A DNA stretch of 64,000 nt. It comes from Cololabis saira (lineage: Eukaryota; Chordata; Actinopteri; Beloniformes; Belonidae). Shown one piece after another: positions 19,901 through 38,657 of this stretch. The notes below the pieces were generated by a model. It ran no database searches and had not been told where the DNA came from. It worked only from the letters and a program-made list of their open reading frames with translations. The stretch lies in assembly GCF_033807715.1 (NCBI RefSeq), contig NC_084592.1, positions 25,939,001 through 26,003,000 on the forward strand. Reading direction: 5' to 3'. Each line of letters begins with the position of its first letter. The stretch's first letter is position 1. The translations under genes were made by a program, and so were the position numbers.

Positions 19901-20747
19901 AAGGACTACCTGAAAGTGTGAGTAAATCGGGAGAAGACGTTCACTGTTTAGATCGTGTCGACTTGCGTTTAGCCACTATGTCCCACCTTCTCCTGTAACC
20001 TAAGAATATTTCTTTGTACTTCCAGTGTCAAGGCCAAACTGCAAGAGACGAATCCCGAGAGAGTCGATAAATTCATGGCTGACGTCACGACAGAAGTGAA
20101 GAAGGTCGTCGGAAACATCAAGAACTACCAGGTACCTATGGAGCAGAGTGTGCTTGTTTTAAAGTGAGAAGAGCTGGAGTTCAGTGATTGAAATAATAAA
20201 CCTAGTACATCTTGTGTGGTGCTTCCTAATGCTGTACTGTGACTTAATAGGTTGGTTGGTTGGTTTTTTTTTTTTGTAGGAACAGTACTTTTTAAATTGT
20301 CTTCATCTCTACAGCAAATAACTTCACAGAAGACGATGCTTGTCTAAGATTTACATATTATGTTACTGCAATCAAACTAATTAAAGTGCCACAGTGGTTC
20401 TTTTTCAAATTTAAACTGAGGTTTTCAGTTTTGCCACAGAGATTTGCCTTTTCACTTTTCATCTCCATGTCTGTTGTGATTTAGTGAAACTGATATTCTA
20501 ACATGGAATATCTCTTCAGTTTTTCACAGGAGAGGCCATGAACCCAGAGGGCATGGTGGGCCTGCTTGACTATCGCGAGGATGGTGTCACACCCTTCATG
20601 CTTTTCTTCAAAGATGGTTTAGAGCTTGAGAAATGCGTAAGTACTCAGATTCTAATACATCTTTAGCATAAAACGGGAATGTGGCATGACTACTGAGCAC
20701 ATATGTTGGATTTCTTTCTTAACACTTGTTCCTCTTTGTTACAGTAA
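16967..20747 (+). CDS. tpt1: TPT1 / translationally controlled tumour protein (TCTP), complete
   Basis: TCTP is an abundant, growth-linked cytosolic protein that binds calcium and tubulin. The coding exons are 16967..16994, 18908..18981, 19733..19917, 20026..20131, 20520..20636 and 20745..20747. They give 170 residues, against 172 in human. All junctions are GT-AG and in phase. Visible marks are the [18 protein letters not shown] start, [71 protein letters not shown] and the C-terminal cysteine (LEKC) known to form a disulfide dimer in mammals. The last coding exon holds only the TAA stop, directly after the splice acceptor. Intron 1 is about 1.9 kb and carries a tandem duplication, LINE fragments and a SINE. 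Confidence 0.98.
17459..18490. repeat. Tandem duplication in tpt1 intron 1, each copy split by a different retroelement fragment
   Basis: The segment with GCCATAAATGTCACACCTA and GATGTCAACC at 17462-17560 recurs at 17890-17990 with small changes. The segment starting AATTGTCTTCACCCAAAG at 17827 recurs at 18446 and continues AAAATATCTGAACTATTTT in both. In copy one, LINE-like sequence lies between these two blocks; in copy two, a different LINE 3' end lies there. Confidence 0.8.
17998..18445 (+). mobile_element. LINE 3' fragment in tpt1 intron 1
   Basis: The frame 18014-18280 reads like the last 88 residues of a non-LTR reverse transcriptase protein, with [18 protein letters not shown] and [11 protein letters not shown]-rich UTR and a tail of GAAAT-like units at about 18415-18445 follow. 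The 5' end is truncated. The clade is not determined. Confidence 0.65.
18588..18785 (+). mobile_element. tRNA-derived SINE in tpt1 intron 1
   Basis: A polymerase III A-box-like TAGTGGTTAGAGG near 18600 and a B-box-like GGTTCAAGCCCC near 18631 stand at tRNA spacing. A non-tRNA body with CATTTCACTGTGTTTCC and a short A/T-rich tail with AATAAAG follow. The cloverleaf is too degraded for a tRNA gene. Confidence 0.7.
19499..19670 (-). mobile_element. Fragment of an unidentified repeat in tpt1 intron 2, shared with 23449-23620
   Basis: Words such as GATTGTACAATAA, ACTTAGCTGGAACCA, CCTCTGAAATCAAAGTT and CTGATTCTGGAAAAGCAG occur in the same order here and near 23449-23620. The two copies differ by point changes and small gaps. 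This is a dispersed repeat, likely transposon-derived; the family is not recognised. Confidence 0.6.
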
Positions 20748-21137
20748 CTGCCTGGAATAACATCTGCTGTTCGGTTAACTGCTGCTTCCCAAAAGCGAAC
20801 TGAAGGAGCACTGCACTCTGCATCATGTCTGAACGGATACTTTCCTGTCACACCACGGCCCACAGTACCAACCAGACACAATTTGGTCACTGAATACAGA
20901 TTTTAAAACTTTTTTTTTTTTAATTTTTTTTCAGTTCTGCGCCGCTTTTCTTTTTAATGGAAATAAGTCACAGAACATTTAAAAGATGCTCCAACTTTGA
21001 GATTTTTTTTGTATTTTTTTTCCCCCTCTTGTCTGTTTACCGTTTTAGCAATTATCCAGTTTGGCAGCCTCAGGCCTCTTTGTATTTGGGTTTGTGGTTG
21101 CATAAAATAAGTCCATCTGCAATGCAAAGATGAGCAT

Positions 21138-21148
21138 AATAAAATAAA
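21138..21148 (+). terminator. tpt1: tpt1 polyadenylation signals
   Basis: Two overlapping AATAAA hexamers occur in CATAATAAAATAAAGG, about 390 bp after the stop codon. A T/G-rich stretch (CTTTTCTGTGCCTGTG) follows at once. Confidence 0.85.
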
Positions 21149-21528
21149 GGGTCACTACCTTTTCTGTGCCTGTGTTCTATCATTTGAGGAAAAAAAAAAT
21201 ACCTATAGCATTTATTACACATACCTCTAGCTGTAAACATTGAAGGTAAATGTGTTTTCTTGAAAATTTTGCTTGTGGTTTTTAATCTTGAAGCAGCATT
21301 TCAGGTTTGCTTGAAATGATGCAGTACTTCAGGAAGAAGATGGGACTAAAGTCACGCTGGCTGCAGAGAAACGGATATGCCATAATTCATAAACTCATAA
21401 CTCCATCATGCTAAGTGACACGATTTTCTACAGTCTGCCAGCTTACAAAAAGTAAACTAAATAATTTCAACAACTCAGAAGTTATTGCTTGACAAACTCT
21501 TGTCGGAGTAAGGTGGGTATTGCTGGGG

Positions 21529-21586
21529 CTACGTGGTCAGGGTTTTCTCTGCATCCCAATTCCATCAAGATTACTTTACGGTTTGT
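21529..21586 (-). pseudogene. Decayed duplicate of the terminal gtf2f2 exon
   Basis: On the minus strand this reads from an intact-looking TGCAG acceptor into ACAAACCGTAAAGTAATCTT, matching ACATACCTTAAAGAAATCTT at the start of the real last exon (25056 downward). It ends at the equivalent of the CACGTAG stop. About 77 bp of the 135-bp exon is missing, including the codons for the STWELKPEYRHY core, and the frame is broken. It is a relic, not a functional alternative exon. Confidence 0.85.
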
Positions 21587-21732
21587 CTGCACCACACTAG
21601 AGACACGGGTTCATAATGCGGCAACTTACTCGCTGGCATGTTTGTGCATCATTCATATCCACGATAGCAGTTATTGGACCAGTATAAACAAATACAACCA
21701 TCACACGTAGACAGGCAGGACCTTTGCATATT

Positions 21733-21975
21733 CGGATTCAGAAAACTTTATTCATCCCCGAGGGGCAATTGCAGGACAATTGAGCAGCAAGACGTTGAAA
21801 ATCTCAAATAGAACAAGAGTGAAGTAGAATTTAAAAAAAAATGAACACGGCATGTCTATGTACAAAAAAAAATTATGCAAATGTCAGGAAAAAATATACA
21901 AATGTCAGAAAAATCTACAGCAGAGTGAATAGTGGTATGATATAAAGTGTCAGTGCAAAGCGATATTTACTTAAA
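21733..21975 (-). mobile_element. Antisense retroelement 3' tail
   Basis: The plus strand reads ACTTTATTCATCCCCGAGGG. Its complement, CCCTCGGGGATGAATAAAGT, is the common 3' terminus of a fish SINE/LINE group. A similar tail stands in sense near 62352. It interrupts duplicate copy A. Confidence 0.6.
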
Positions 21976-22519
21976 AAAAACTTAATGCAGGCATTGGGAT
22001 GTTTGTAGCATTTAATATAACCAGCCGTCCTGATTCTTTTACTTTTTGGCACAAGGAACTATTCTGGTTTGATCTTTGATTTTTAGGAGGAACTGCCAAC
22101 ACAGGAGAAATAGAGAAACAAAGATGTGACCCAGAGCTGTTTTATTTTGGGCTTTGTGCGGTCTGTGCAAATGCATTACACCAGAGACATTTAGCTACGA
22201 CTACAGTTGCAGTTAGAGTGCCTGGGGAAAAAACGATGGCTGGACCGACGGGTCGGTTTGTCTTGGCATTTTACACCAATATAGAGGTCCGGTGGTGTTT
22301 TTCTTTTAATATCAATCTCGACGACCGCGGTGTATATTTTAAAACAAAATGCAAGTAGCATTGTCCACGTTTTTCTTCTCTTTAGTCTCCTGCTGCATTC
22401 TTCTTCGTCTCGTTTAATGCTGCTGGCGGTTTGGAAACAGCAAAAAACTCCCATTACCGCCACCTTGCGGTGAGCGGTGCTATTTTCAGTTCCAGGTTCT
22501 TGTGTGGCGCTACGTGTAA

Positions 22520-22618
22520 AGCCTGATTTATGGTTCTGCGTTAAATCGACGCAGACCCTACGCCGTAGGTTACGGCGTAGGCTCTGCGTTGATGTAACGC
22601 GGAACCATAAATCAGCCT
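22520..22618. mobile_element. Palindromic Harbinger-type MITE
   Basis: A 99-bp near-perfect palindrome: AGCCTGATTTATGGTTCTGC on the left and the complement GCGGAACCATAAATCAGCCT on the right, joined by ACGCCGTAGGTTACGGCGTA. TAA stands on both sides (22517-22519 and 22619-22621), which fits the 3-bp TWA duplication of PIF/Harbinger elements. No spacer or coding sequence remains. Confidence 0.8.
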
Positions 22619-23075
22619 TAATGGAGACCATCGCCCTGTTGGAGATTCCTGTCCGGCAGATTTACTGAACTCTTGCAAGTGGAAACGCGCCTTTAAATAG
22701 CAGCTAACCCCTGTGTTGTCCTGGGGTCATTCTGAGCTTAAATTAAATCTTGTTTTAACTCAAAAACAGGGTGTTTTTATGTAAGCAAAGTCTAAAAGCC
22801 CTGTATTTAAAAATGAAGGGATTGATTCATAGTAATATGTGGATTGAAGTAAGACAAAAGGTGTGACACAGTATTGATTAACAATTCATATATGTTTTAA
22901 ATTTTGGTCGAGCATTTCAAATTAAATATATTGCAAGCTTCTTCCGGGTCTAAGTGCTCCTGAGTCTGTTTTTTTTAAATTAATTTCACAGTTAAACTTC
23001 TCCCACAGGCTACCTGTGTGATGGACAGTGTTAATAGCAACTTGTAGGCCAGTCCAATCACATGGTAGGCATCAG

Positions 23076-23650
23076 TTAACAGATTGTACTGAGAGAGGAT
23101 GAGATGAACACACGACAGTTTTTACAGGAGGAACACATTTTGCTCTGTTCAGCATCCTGCTGTTCCACAGAAGGATCCTCCTGTTTCTTGTGGCGTCCCA
23201 CTCGCTGTCCTGACAGTATAACCCCCAGAGGGGACATCTTTAGCCTGTCCCATTGGCATGCAAGGCTGTAGAGTTCTTTACATAATGTGCCAACTGTAGC
23301 TCTGTCGTCAAACTTTAGCAGACATTTGCTTATTTCTTCCAGATCTGATTTATTTTCCCTTACATGAGCAAAGTTTTGAGGGTCTAGACAAGCAAAATCT
23401 GAACAAAGTTTGGCATAAAAAATATATAATTTTATAGACCCAATTCCCTCATTGCTATTCATGCCAAAAGGGCCCCCATTCGTCTTCAGATTGTACAATA
23501 AACTGTAGAGAGACTTAGCTGGAACCAATTGGAGAGTCCTCTGAAATCAAAGTTTTCTGATTCTGGAAAAGCAGCTGAAGCCTTTCTCATTAAGAAATAA
23601 AACCTCTTCAGTTTTCCCAGTTATTGAATTGATCGTGAACTCCTGGATAC
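23076..23650 (-). mobile_element. Unidentified transposon-like ORF remnant
   Basis: The minus frame 23528-23076 is open for 150 residues (MVPAKSLYSLLYNL at the start, then FAHVRENKSDLEEISKCLL, TLCKELYSLACQWDRLKMS and CKNC). Sequence upstream to 23650 looks coding but is interrupted by a TAG. The 5' part recurs in tpt1 intron 2, so it is a repeat. I do not recognise the domain, and no catalytic triad can be named. Confidence 0.4.
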
Positions 23651-24921
23651 CAGAATATTCTGCAGACAAAGGGCTCTCTGTCACACAGCGGAAGTTTGGT
23701 CAAAATCAGGTCGTGCAATAAGGCAAAACTACGTCAGAATGGCTTAAAAAAGGATTGAGGTTTTGGAAAGGCCTGGTCAAAGTCCAGAACTTGGTTCAAG
23801 TGAAATCCTGTAATGAGACCTCGAGAGAAGAGTGCAGAAGCAATGTTGGTGAGAAGGTGTGAAAGACTAATCAAGTCTTACAGGAAATCGTGAGGTATTT
23901 AGTGTGACCTGCATCATTTGTCTTCTTTTTGGCTTCATTTCTAATCACATAACAGTGAAAAAAGTTTCATGTAGATCTTTGTCTTGGCTTGTATTCTCCT
24001 AATAGTAAGAACCACTATGATCGGATTAATAATTTGATGGTTTCCCACTCAAAACTAACAGGAAATAAAAGAACAGAAAGTAACAATTGCGAATAAAAAA
24101 ATTCAAATAAGTATACACATAATTTGTATACCTTCTCTGACCACACACGTTTGTATGGTTCTTTGCATTTAACATTGCAGTTTGTGTATTATTAGCTTTC
24201 AAATTAAAAGTTAATTATAAGGTTAAAACACAGGACGTTTCTTCCCCCTAATCCCGACCCCTGCTGGCACAGACTGGTGGGCAGGGTGTGGTCACACACT
24301 CCCTAGCAGGACGCTGCCACCAGGGTGTGTTTCAAGTGTAAATGTGCAGTAGTTTAAGGCTGTTGTCATAGTAACACTCAAAAAAAGATGGGCCTGACTA
24401 TATGGAGGTTTTTTTTTAATCCACATTGCTCTTTAATCTTTGTTTTCCTCTGAGTTATTTCTGCTGTTAAACAAGTGGGGAGAACGTCAGCGTACATTAA
24501 AAAGCTTGCACTGCGCCTACAGCAGCATCCATTAGTGCAAACAAAATCAAAGGTGAAATGGAGCTGTTGTCCAGCTGGCATTTTCAGGTTTTCAACACCT
24601 AACATGATTAAATGGAAGAAAAAATTGCAGTAACTGACTGAAACATAACTGTTGATGATAAAACAGTTCAAGAGCCACAGACTGTTGTTACAGTTTCCTT
24701 CCAAAACAGATTTTAATCAAGTCAAATTGACTTTACAATCATACAGCTGCCATGCAGGCTACAGAGATAAAACAAACTCATAACTGCATCATGCTAAATT
24801 ACATGATTTTTATACATAGTCTGTCAGCTTACAAAAAATAAACCATAATAAATAATACTTTCAACAACTCAAAAGTTGCTTGACAGAAGCGTTTGTAGGA
24901 GTGAGGTGGGCATTGCTGGAG
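23651..24921. other. Intergenic / gtf2f2 3' UTR side, no gene recognised
   Basis: The part nearest 24922 must include the gtf2f2 3' UTR on the minus strand. I see only variant ATTAAA hexamers on that strand (complement TTTAAT near 24711 and 24433), no AATAAA, so the 3' end is not assigned. Confidence 0.5.
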
Positions 24922-34101
<9,180 letters not shown>

Positions 34102-34764
34102 CTGCAACAAAGACAGGGATTCAGTTGCTTAATCATTATCTCTCTCTCTCTCTCACACACGCACACACACACACACAGGGGTAAATAAGTAGGTAAACAC
34201 GTTATTTCACATATTTAAGTAACATTTTATTCAAATAAAACAGATTACACACCACAGTTAACTACAGTAAGCATTGTGAAAGCAAGAACTGGATTTGACA
34301 TTTGTTTTTATTGTACATAAATTGAATTTGTTTGAACTTGTGCTTTAAATATATTATCTATTATCTAAAATCTTTCATATAAAATGCCCGAAGCCACAAG
34401 GCTCATTTGATGGGCAAAACGTAACATAGCAACTTGTTGCCAGTAGTTTTTCAACCAAATTGAACCTCATATGTTGAGGTTATATACAATACAATACAAT
34501 ACAATAAGTAAATTAAAATTTGGTTTGCAGCCGAAATGACTTGATGTTTAAATTCCATTATGGCATATTAAAAAATAAAAAACCAAAACACACAATACAT
34601 ACATGCGCTTGCCCTTGCATAACACATTAAAGGGATCCTTTTTGGCCCGACCAGCTGGCACCATATTTTCTGTCCATATTTGAAATTTGATGGATTGTTG
34701 AATAAAAGACAGGTTGGGCCTCTTCTTTTAAAAGATAGAATATGTAATAATCAAAATACGACTG

Positions 34765-36062
34765 TACATATGTCATCTTATTCTTCTTCCGGCTATCAGT
34801 GAAGGTGGACGCTTTTCCGCTCCCTCTCCCTCCCTATCTGCCCTCCTGCTGCTTTTTGTCCTGTCTTGTCTTTTTAGAGCCTCTCTTTTTCACATCCTCC
34901 GAAACTCTCTACAATCATGGAATTGGTTAACTGGTCTCTCAGTACAATTGACCAAATTTTTGCGACGAGAAGTCAGGGGACAAGGGAGCCCTCCTTCCCA
35001 TTTTTTGCCGGATACATGATGGATTCCTGGAAACATTGGAGGATCATGTGCCTGTCGATTCTGTCGGTCGAGGATGTTGAAGATGCCTTCATAATATGAT
35101 TAATGATAACATGATTTCTGCTTTTTGGAGCTGGTGGATTCCTGGTATATTGACAAATGCGTAAGTCATCGACAGCTGTTCTGGCCCTCTCAGAGCTGCC
35201 CGACGTGGCTGAGGGGATAAGCTCTGCGACCATAACTCAGACTCTAACGCTGGGAGAGCTAAATTGCAGGCTGGCAGCGGTTTTTGAACTCATTGGCAAG
35301 ATGGAAAAGACCATGGAGAAGTTGGAAGCTCGGCTTGGCGGGAATTGACCACAAATTCGTCTGTTTGGAGTCGCCATTGATGAACCAGAGACTTAAGGCA
35401 GATGGAAAATTACTGGAATCTGCCTGTTTTTTCAATAGAATTGTTGATTTTATAATCTGACCTTGACAGAGCAGCTTGGCAGGCTGCTCCAGTCACAATC
35501 TCCCTGGAGGAATGAAAAACAAGGTGCTCTGCCCCCACTAGCCCTCCCCTTCCCAGGACATCTGTGGACCTGTATCAGAACTGGGGCAAAATTCACAGAC
35601 TTACCGCTCACACACACACATTTGCTGATAACCACACCTCCCTCATTTTCAACGCCTTCCCCGGCTCCCCTCTTATCACCCCCCCCAACACAGTTTCTAG
35701 GTTCGAAGCGCCGCCGCCACGAAGTCGCGGCGATCACTTGGATGCACCGTGCCGGGATCCCCCGCCCCAGTAACCCTCCCCCCCATACCGACATGCATGC
35801 AAGTCTTCGTGATGATGTTTGTTGCTTTGTGTGCTGAGGTGTTTTTTGCACCTTGATACTGCGTATTTATACACAGTGTGAAGATGCCTTTTTTTCCTCC
35901 TCTATCCCGGTGTTACCCTTGGGAAAACAGGCGCATAATAAACATCTGTGTCGCCGATGGTGTATCCGAAGTCAAGAATTCTGCACTAAGGTTAAGCCAA
36001 AATGTATTTTAATTTTCTTATTGATTGTGAGTTTGACTGGATGTCATTCAACTTTTGAACCT
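34765..36062 (+). pseudogene. Decayed ORF for a small membrane/coiled-coil protein, unidentified (possible repeat element)
   Basis: The first frame (34917-35099) gives 60 residues: MELVNWSLSTIDQIFATRSQ, then PFFAGYMMDSWKHWRIMCLS. In another frame just downstream a hydrophobic run FLLFGAGGFLVY, a TGA stop, then QMRKSSTAVLALSELPDV is seen. It ends in a helix-forming segment FELIGKMEKTMEKLEARLGG (to about 35346). The parts look like one former protein, with a soluble N-terminus, a single membrane span and a coiled coil, broken by a frameshift and a TGA. A pyrimidine-rich upstream block (34800-34915) could be its leader. From 35350 to 36062 there is mixed sequence with no frame I trust. I do not recognise the family. 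Confidence 0.4.
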
Positions 36063-36264
36063 CGTAGGTAAACTACCTCCTTTTGAAGTGAAATTGATTT
36101 ATTTTTGTTATTGCACTATTCTGCACTTTTTGTTTTAGTTTACAATTTCATGTTTCTACATTTTGTGGCACCAGAGCTGATAAGCTTTGTTTTGATCCAA
36201 TGATGCAGTCAGTGAAAAGAAATATATGTCCATGTTGGAGAGAATGGACAATACATTTTTTTAC

Positions 36265-36718
36265 TTAAAAGGAGCTGTATGTAAGAGCAATAATAAAATG
36301 AATCATAAAATGTTCATTTCAAATACTTATGTCACTGACACCGGCACTCAAGCAGGATATTCCAGTTTAAAAAGAGGAGTTGCAGCCCTCAACTGATGTT
36401 TATGTTGTCATTTTTTGTTTTGGCCTGAAGCTCCACCCTCCACCTATCTCCCAATCACCAAGTCAGTATTGTTTCGGCATCCGGGTTGCCAGCTCGGCTC
36501 TAATTATCGCAGCAGCCGCTACGAACGTGTTGGATGAAAAAATGTCTAGCTTTCCAAAACCTAAAAGACCTCGTTATGAATCCGAGGTACGTCGTGACAC
36601 GGTCCGAAATAAAACAAGGATTTGTATAGGAGATACTTTTGATAGATGAAGACGGCTGAAAGCGGAGAAGAATTTGAAGACAGACGCCAACGTTGCTGAT
36701 TTTCTCCTGGACAGGTAA
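36265..36718 (+). mobile_element. 5' part of a DNA transposon with a broken first exon
   Basis: The left border reads TTAAAGGAGCTGTATGTAAG, a recurrent fish transposon terminus. The frame from 36543 gives MSSFPKPKRPRYESEVRRDT, then RICIGDTFDR, a TGA, and RRLKAEKNLKTDANVADFLL, followed at 36715 by a GTAAGA donor-like site. The phrase 'RW..LK..KGLKTDAEVA.FLLD' is familiar from fish transposon-encoded proteins; here the tryptophan codon has become TGA. The rest of the protein is not found downstream, so it is a truncated dead copy. Confidence 0.5.
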
Positions 36719-36767
36719 GATTCATGTGGTGTCATCAAAAAATTACCTATCTGACATTTCATATATA

Positions 36768-36876
36768 AACCGTATTTTCGCGACCATACAGGCGCCGTGT
36801 GGAAAGGCGCACCCTCAGTTTTGTGTCATTTCTGTATTTAAAACACACACACGGTGCACCGAACCTAAAGGCGCCG

Positions 36877-36920
<44 letters not shown>

Positions 36921-36935
36921 CACACGCGCGCCGCA
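36768..36935. repeat. Low-copy repeat with GGCGCC motifs and (CA)n
   Basis: ACCGTATTTTCGCGACCATA at about 36768 and GGCGCCGTGTGGAAAGGCGC are followed by a (CA)n stretch at 36881-36926. Similar 'GTATTTTCGCGACCATAAGGCGCACC' repeats are common in vertebrate genomes and of uncertain class. Confidence 0.5.
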
Positions 36936-38644
36936 GAACACACACAATTCTTCAAACAAGAGATAACCAATTGCTGTTTGCAGTGTTCCCAAACCTGTTT
37001 TATTCACTGAGGAAGTCTTAAAACACGGAAAAGATGCTGCTGTCCCAAATATGCCAGTGTATGAATATGTATAAATATGCCTCTGTGAAGGTTTTCTCAT
37101 ATTTACATAAATATTCCTCTGATATTGACATGGAAAAATAGACCTTTTCATTTAAATTGTTTCTCAATGATACGAACCATCATCTATGGACACAAGATGC
37201 AAGTATAAAGTTAATGTATCTGCATCGTTGAACCAGTTATAGCTCAACCAGGTTTCAATAATCCTGCCAGAACTCACAGCCCGACATTTTCTATCATTTT
37301 GAAATCACCTTGATAAATAAATATTTTCAAACTGTGCTTTCATAAGGTGCTTCAGCCATTTGTTCCCCTCTGCAACCTGCAAGCTTTTTCTGAAACCATT
37401 TGGTGCCTCTTGTGCTCCTCTCAAATTATTATTGAAGCCACTTTCCCCTTTTTGAATCGACTGCCCAGGAAATGGTGGAGTCCAGTTGGTGAGCGTTGGC
37501 GGTGGATTGGCAGCAGCTTAGGCTATTGTGCATTGCTGTATGATTTGTCATTGTTTGTATCAGAACACGCAAAAGGTTTGAAAAGTCTCTACATTTTCCC
37601 ACACCTCATGTAACAAAACCGGCAGAGAAAGAGACAGACATTCTTAAAGGGCAGCCAGAGACACTGAGCCTCCAGGGACAGACAAGAAACTGGCAATGAA
37701 CAGACAGAAGAGAACAAATTACAGCACAGATGAAAGAGACTGGCTGTCAAACTATCTTCGGCATTTTCTTTGAATTCCTTCAAACAGTTTAAGATTATCA
37801 CGTGTGAAGTCCTGACAAATCAGTCAGCGGATGCATTCCAGCTCCTTCTTATGTCCTTCTGTATCCTTTTGTTCCTTGCCCTTCCCACTTAAACCATGTC
37901 AAGCTGGAAAGAAAAGCGCTACTGAAAAGACCCGGGCTTCATCCTAAGCAGCATCAGCTTCTGATGACAGAAGCGCAGCAGGATCACCTGTCAGTCGGCA
38001 TCCGCTGCTCTGCGGCATCTTTTGTAGCCTAGATGAAGTGGTGTATTGTCGACATAATAACAAGGCTGCGTATCACCGTTCCTAAGACAGTTATTGCTTT
38101 ACGGCTGTCCTCCCACATGTCAAAACAATGTAAAACATATTTGAAACAACATTTTGGCCCTTAAAAGCACAAGTGTTTTAAAATTTAAGCAATAATTTCA
38201 TACACAATATGTGGCACTGATGGACATTTTTTAACTTGTTGACAGTTGTTTAAATGGATTTATTAGTTCACTGCTGGTATGAAAATGCAGGTCTGTGATA
38301 ATTTAATAAATCAGTGAAAGAGATCATTCAATCCAAATCAGGTTATGTCCATACTTCAGTGGTCTTATTTTAAAACATGAAACTTATGTCACAGTTATGT
38401 ATGTCATCCACACAGTTCTGCCGAGTTCAGCTCTAGAAAATGCTGCAGTTCCTGTATCCGTTTGTAAACACTGAGGTTGTGGCCTAGTGTGGATGGACAA
38501 AACGATGTAGTTGCACCACTTGGCTTTACTATGTATCCTTACCTAAATCACCAAGTCTGATAGCACTTAATACAGCTTAAAGGTAGGGAAAGTGATCTCT
38601 GGATGGTGCCATGTCTGTCAATATTTGAACAAAATATCAACCAC
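36936..38644. other. No gene recognised
   Basis: About 1.7 kb of apparently unique non-coding DNA. Open frames are short and without known motifs. Confidence 0.6.
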
Positions 38645-38657
38645 ACGGAGAGCTCAC

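Larger units (their letters stand above)
21388..22175. repeat. Diverged duplicate of the gtf2f2 3'-end region (copy A)
   Basis: This block matches 24775-25457 in the same orientation. Shared words include GCTTACAAAAA, AACTTACTC with CTGGCATGTTTGTGCATC, GATGTTTGTAGCATTTAAT, AACCAGCCGTCCT and TTTTTGGCACAA. It spans the last gtf2f2 exon, part of its 3' UTR and part of the preceding intron. About 240 bp at 21735-21975 has no counterpart and carries an antisense retroelement tail, so that insertion came after the duplication. Confidence 0.85.

Noticed and set aside
20132..20519. H/ACA snoRNA in tpt1 intron 4 (TPT1 hosts SNORA31 in mammals)
   Set aside because: I could not find a convincing H box plus ACA with two hairpins by eye. 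An Infernal search with the SNORA31 model over 16995-20744 would decide.
22191..22631. 146-residue minus ORF next to the palindrome
   Set aside because: Part of it is the translated Harbinger palindrome, and the rest has no domain. Possibly Harbinger-related flank, but not supportable.
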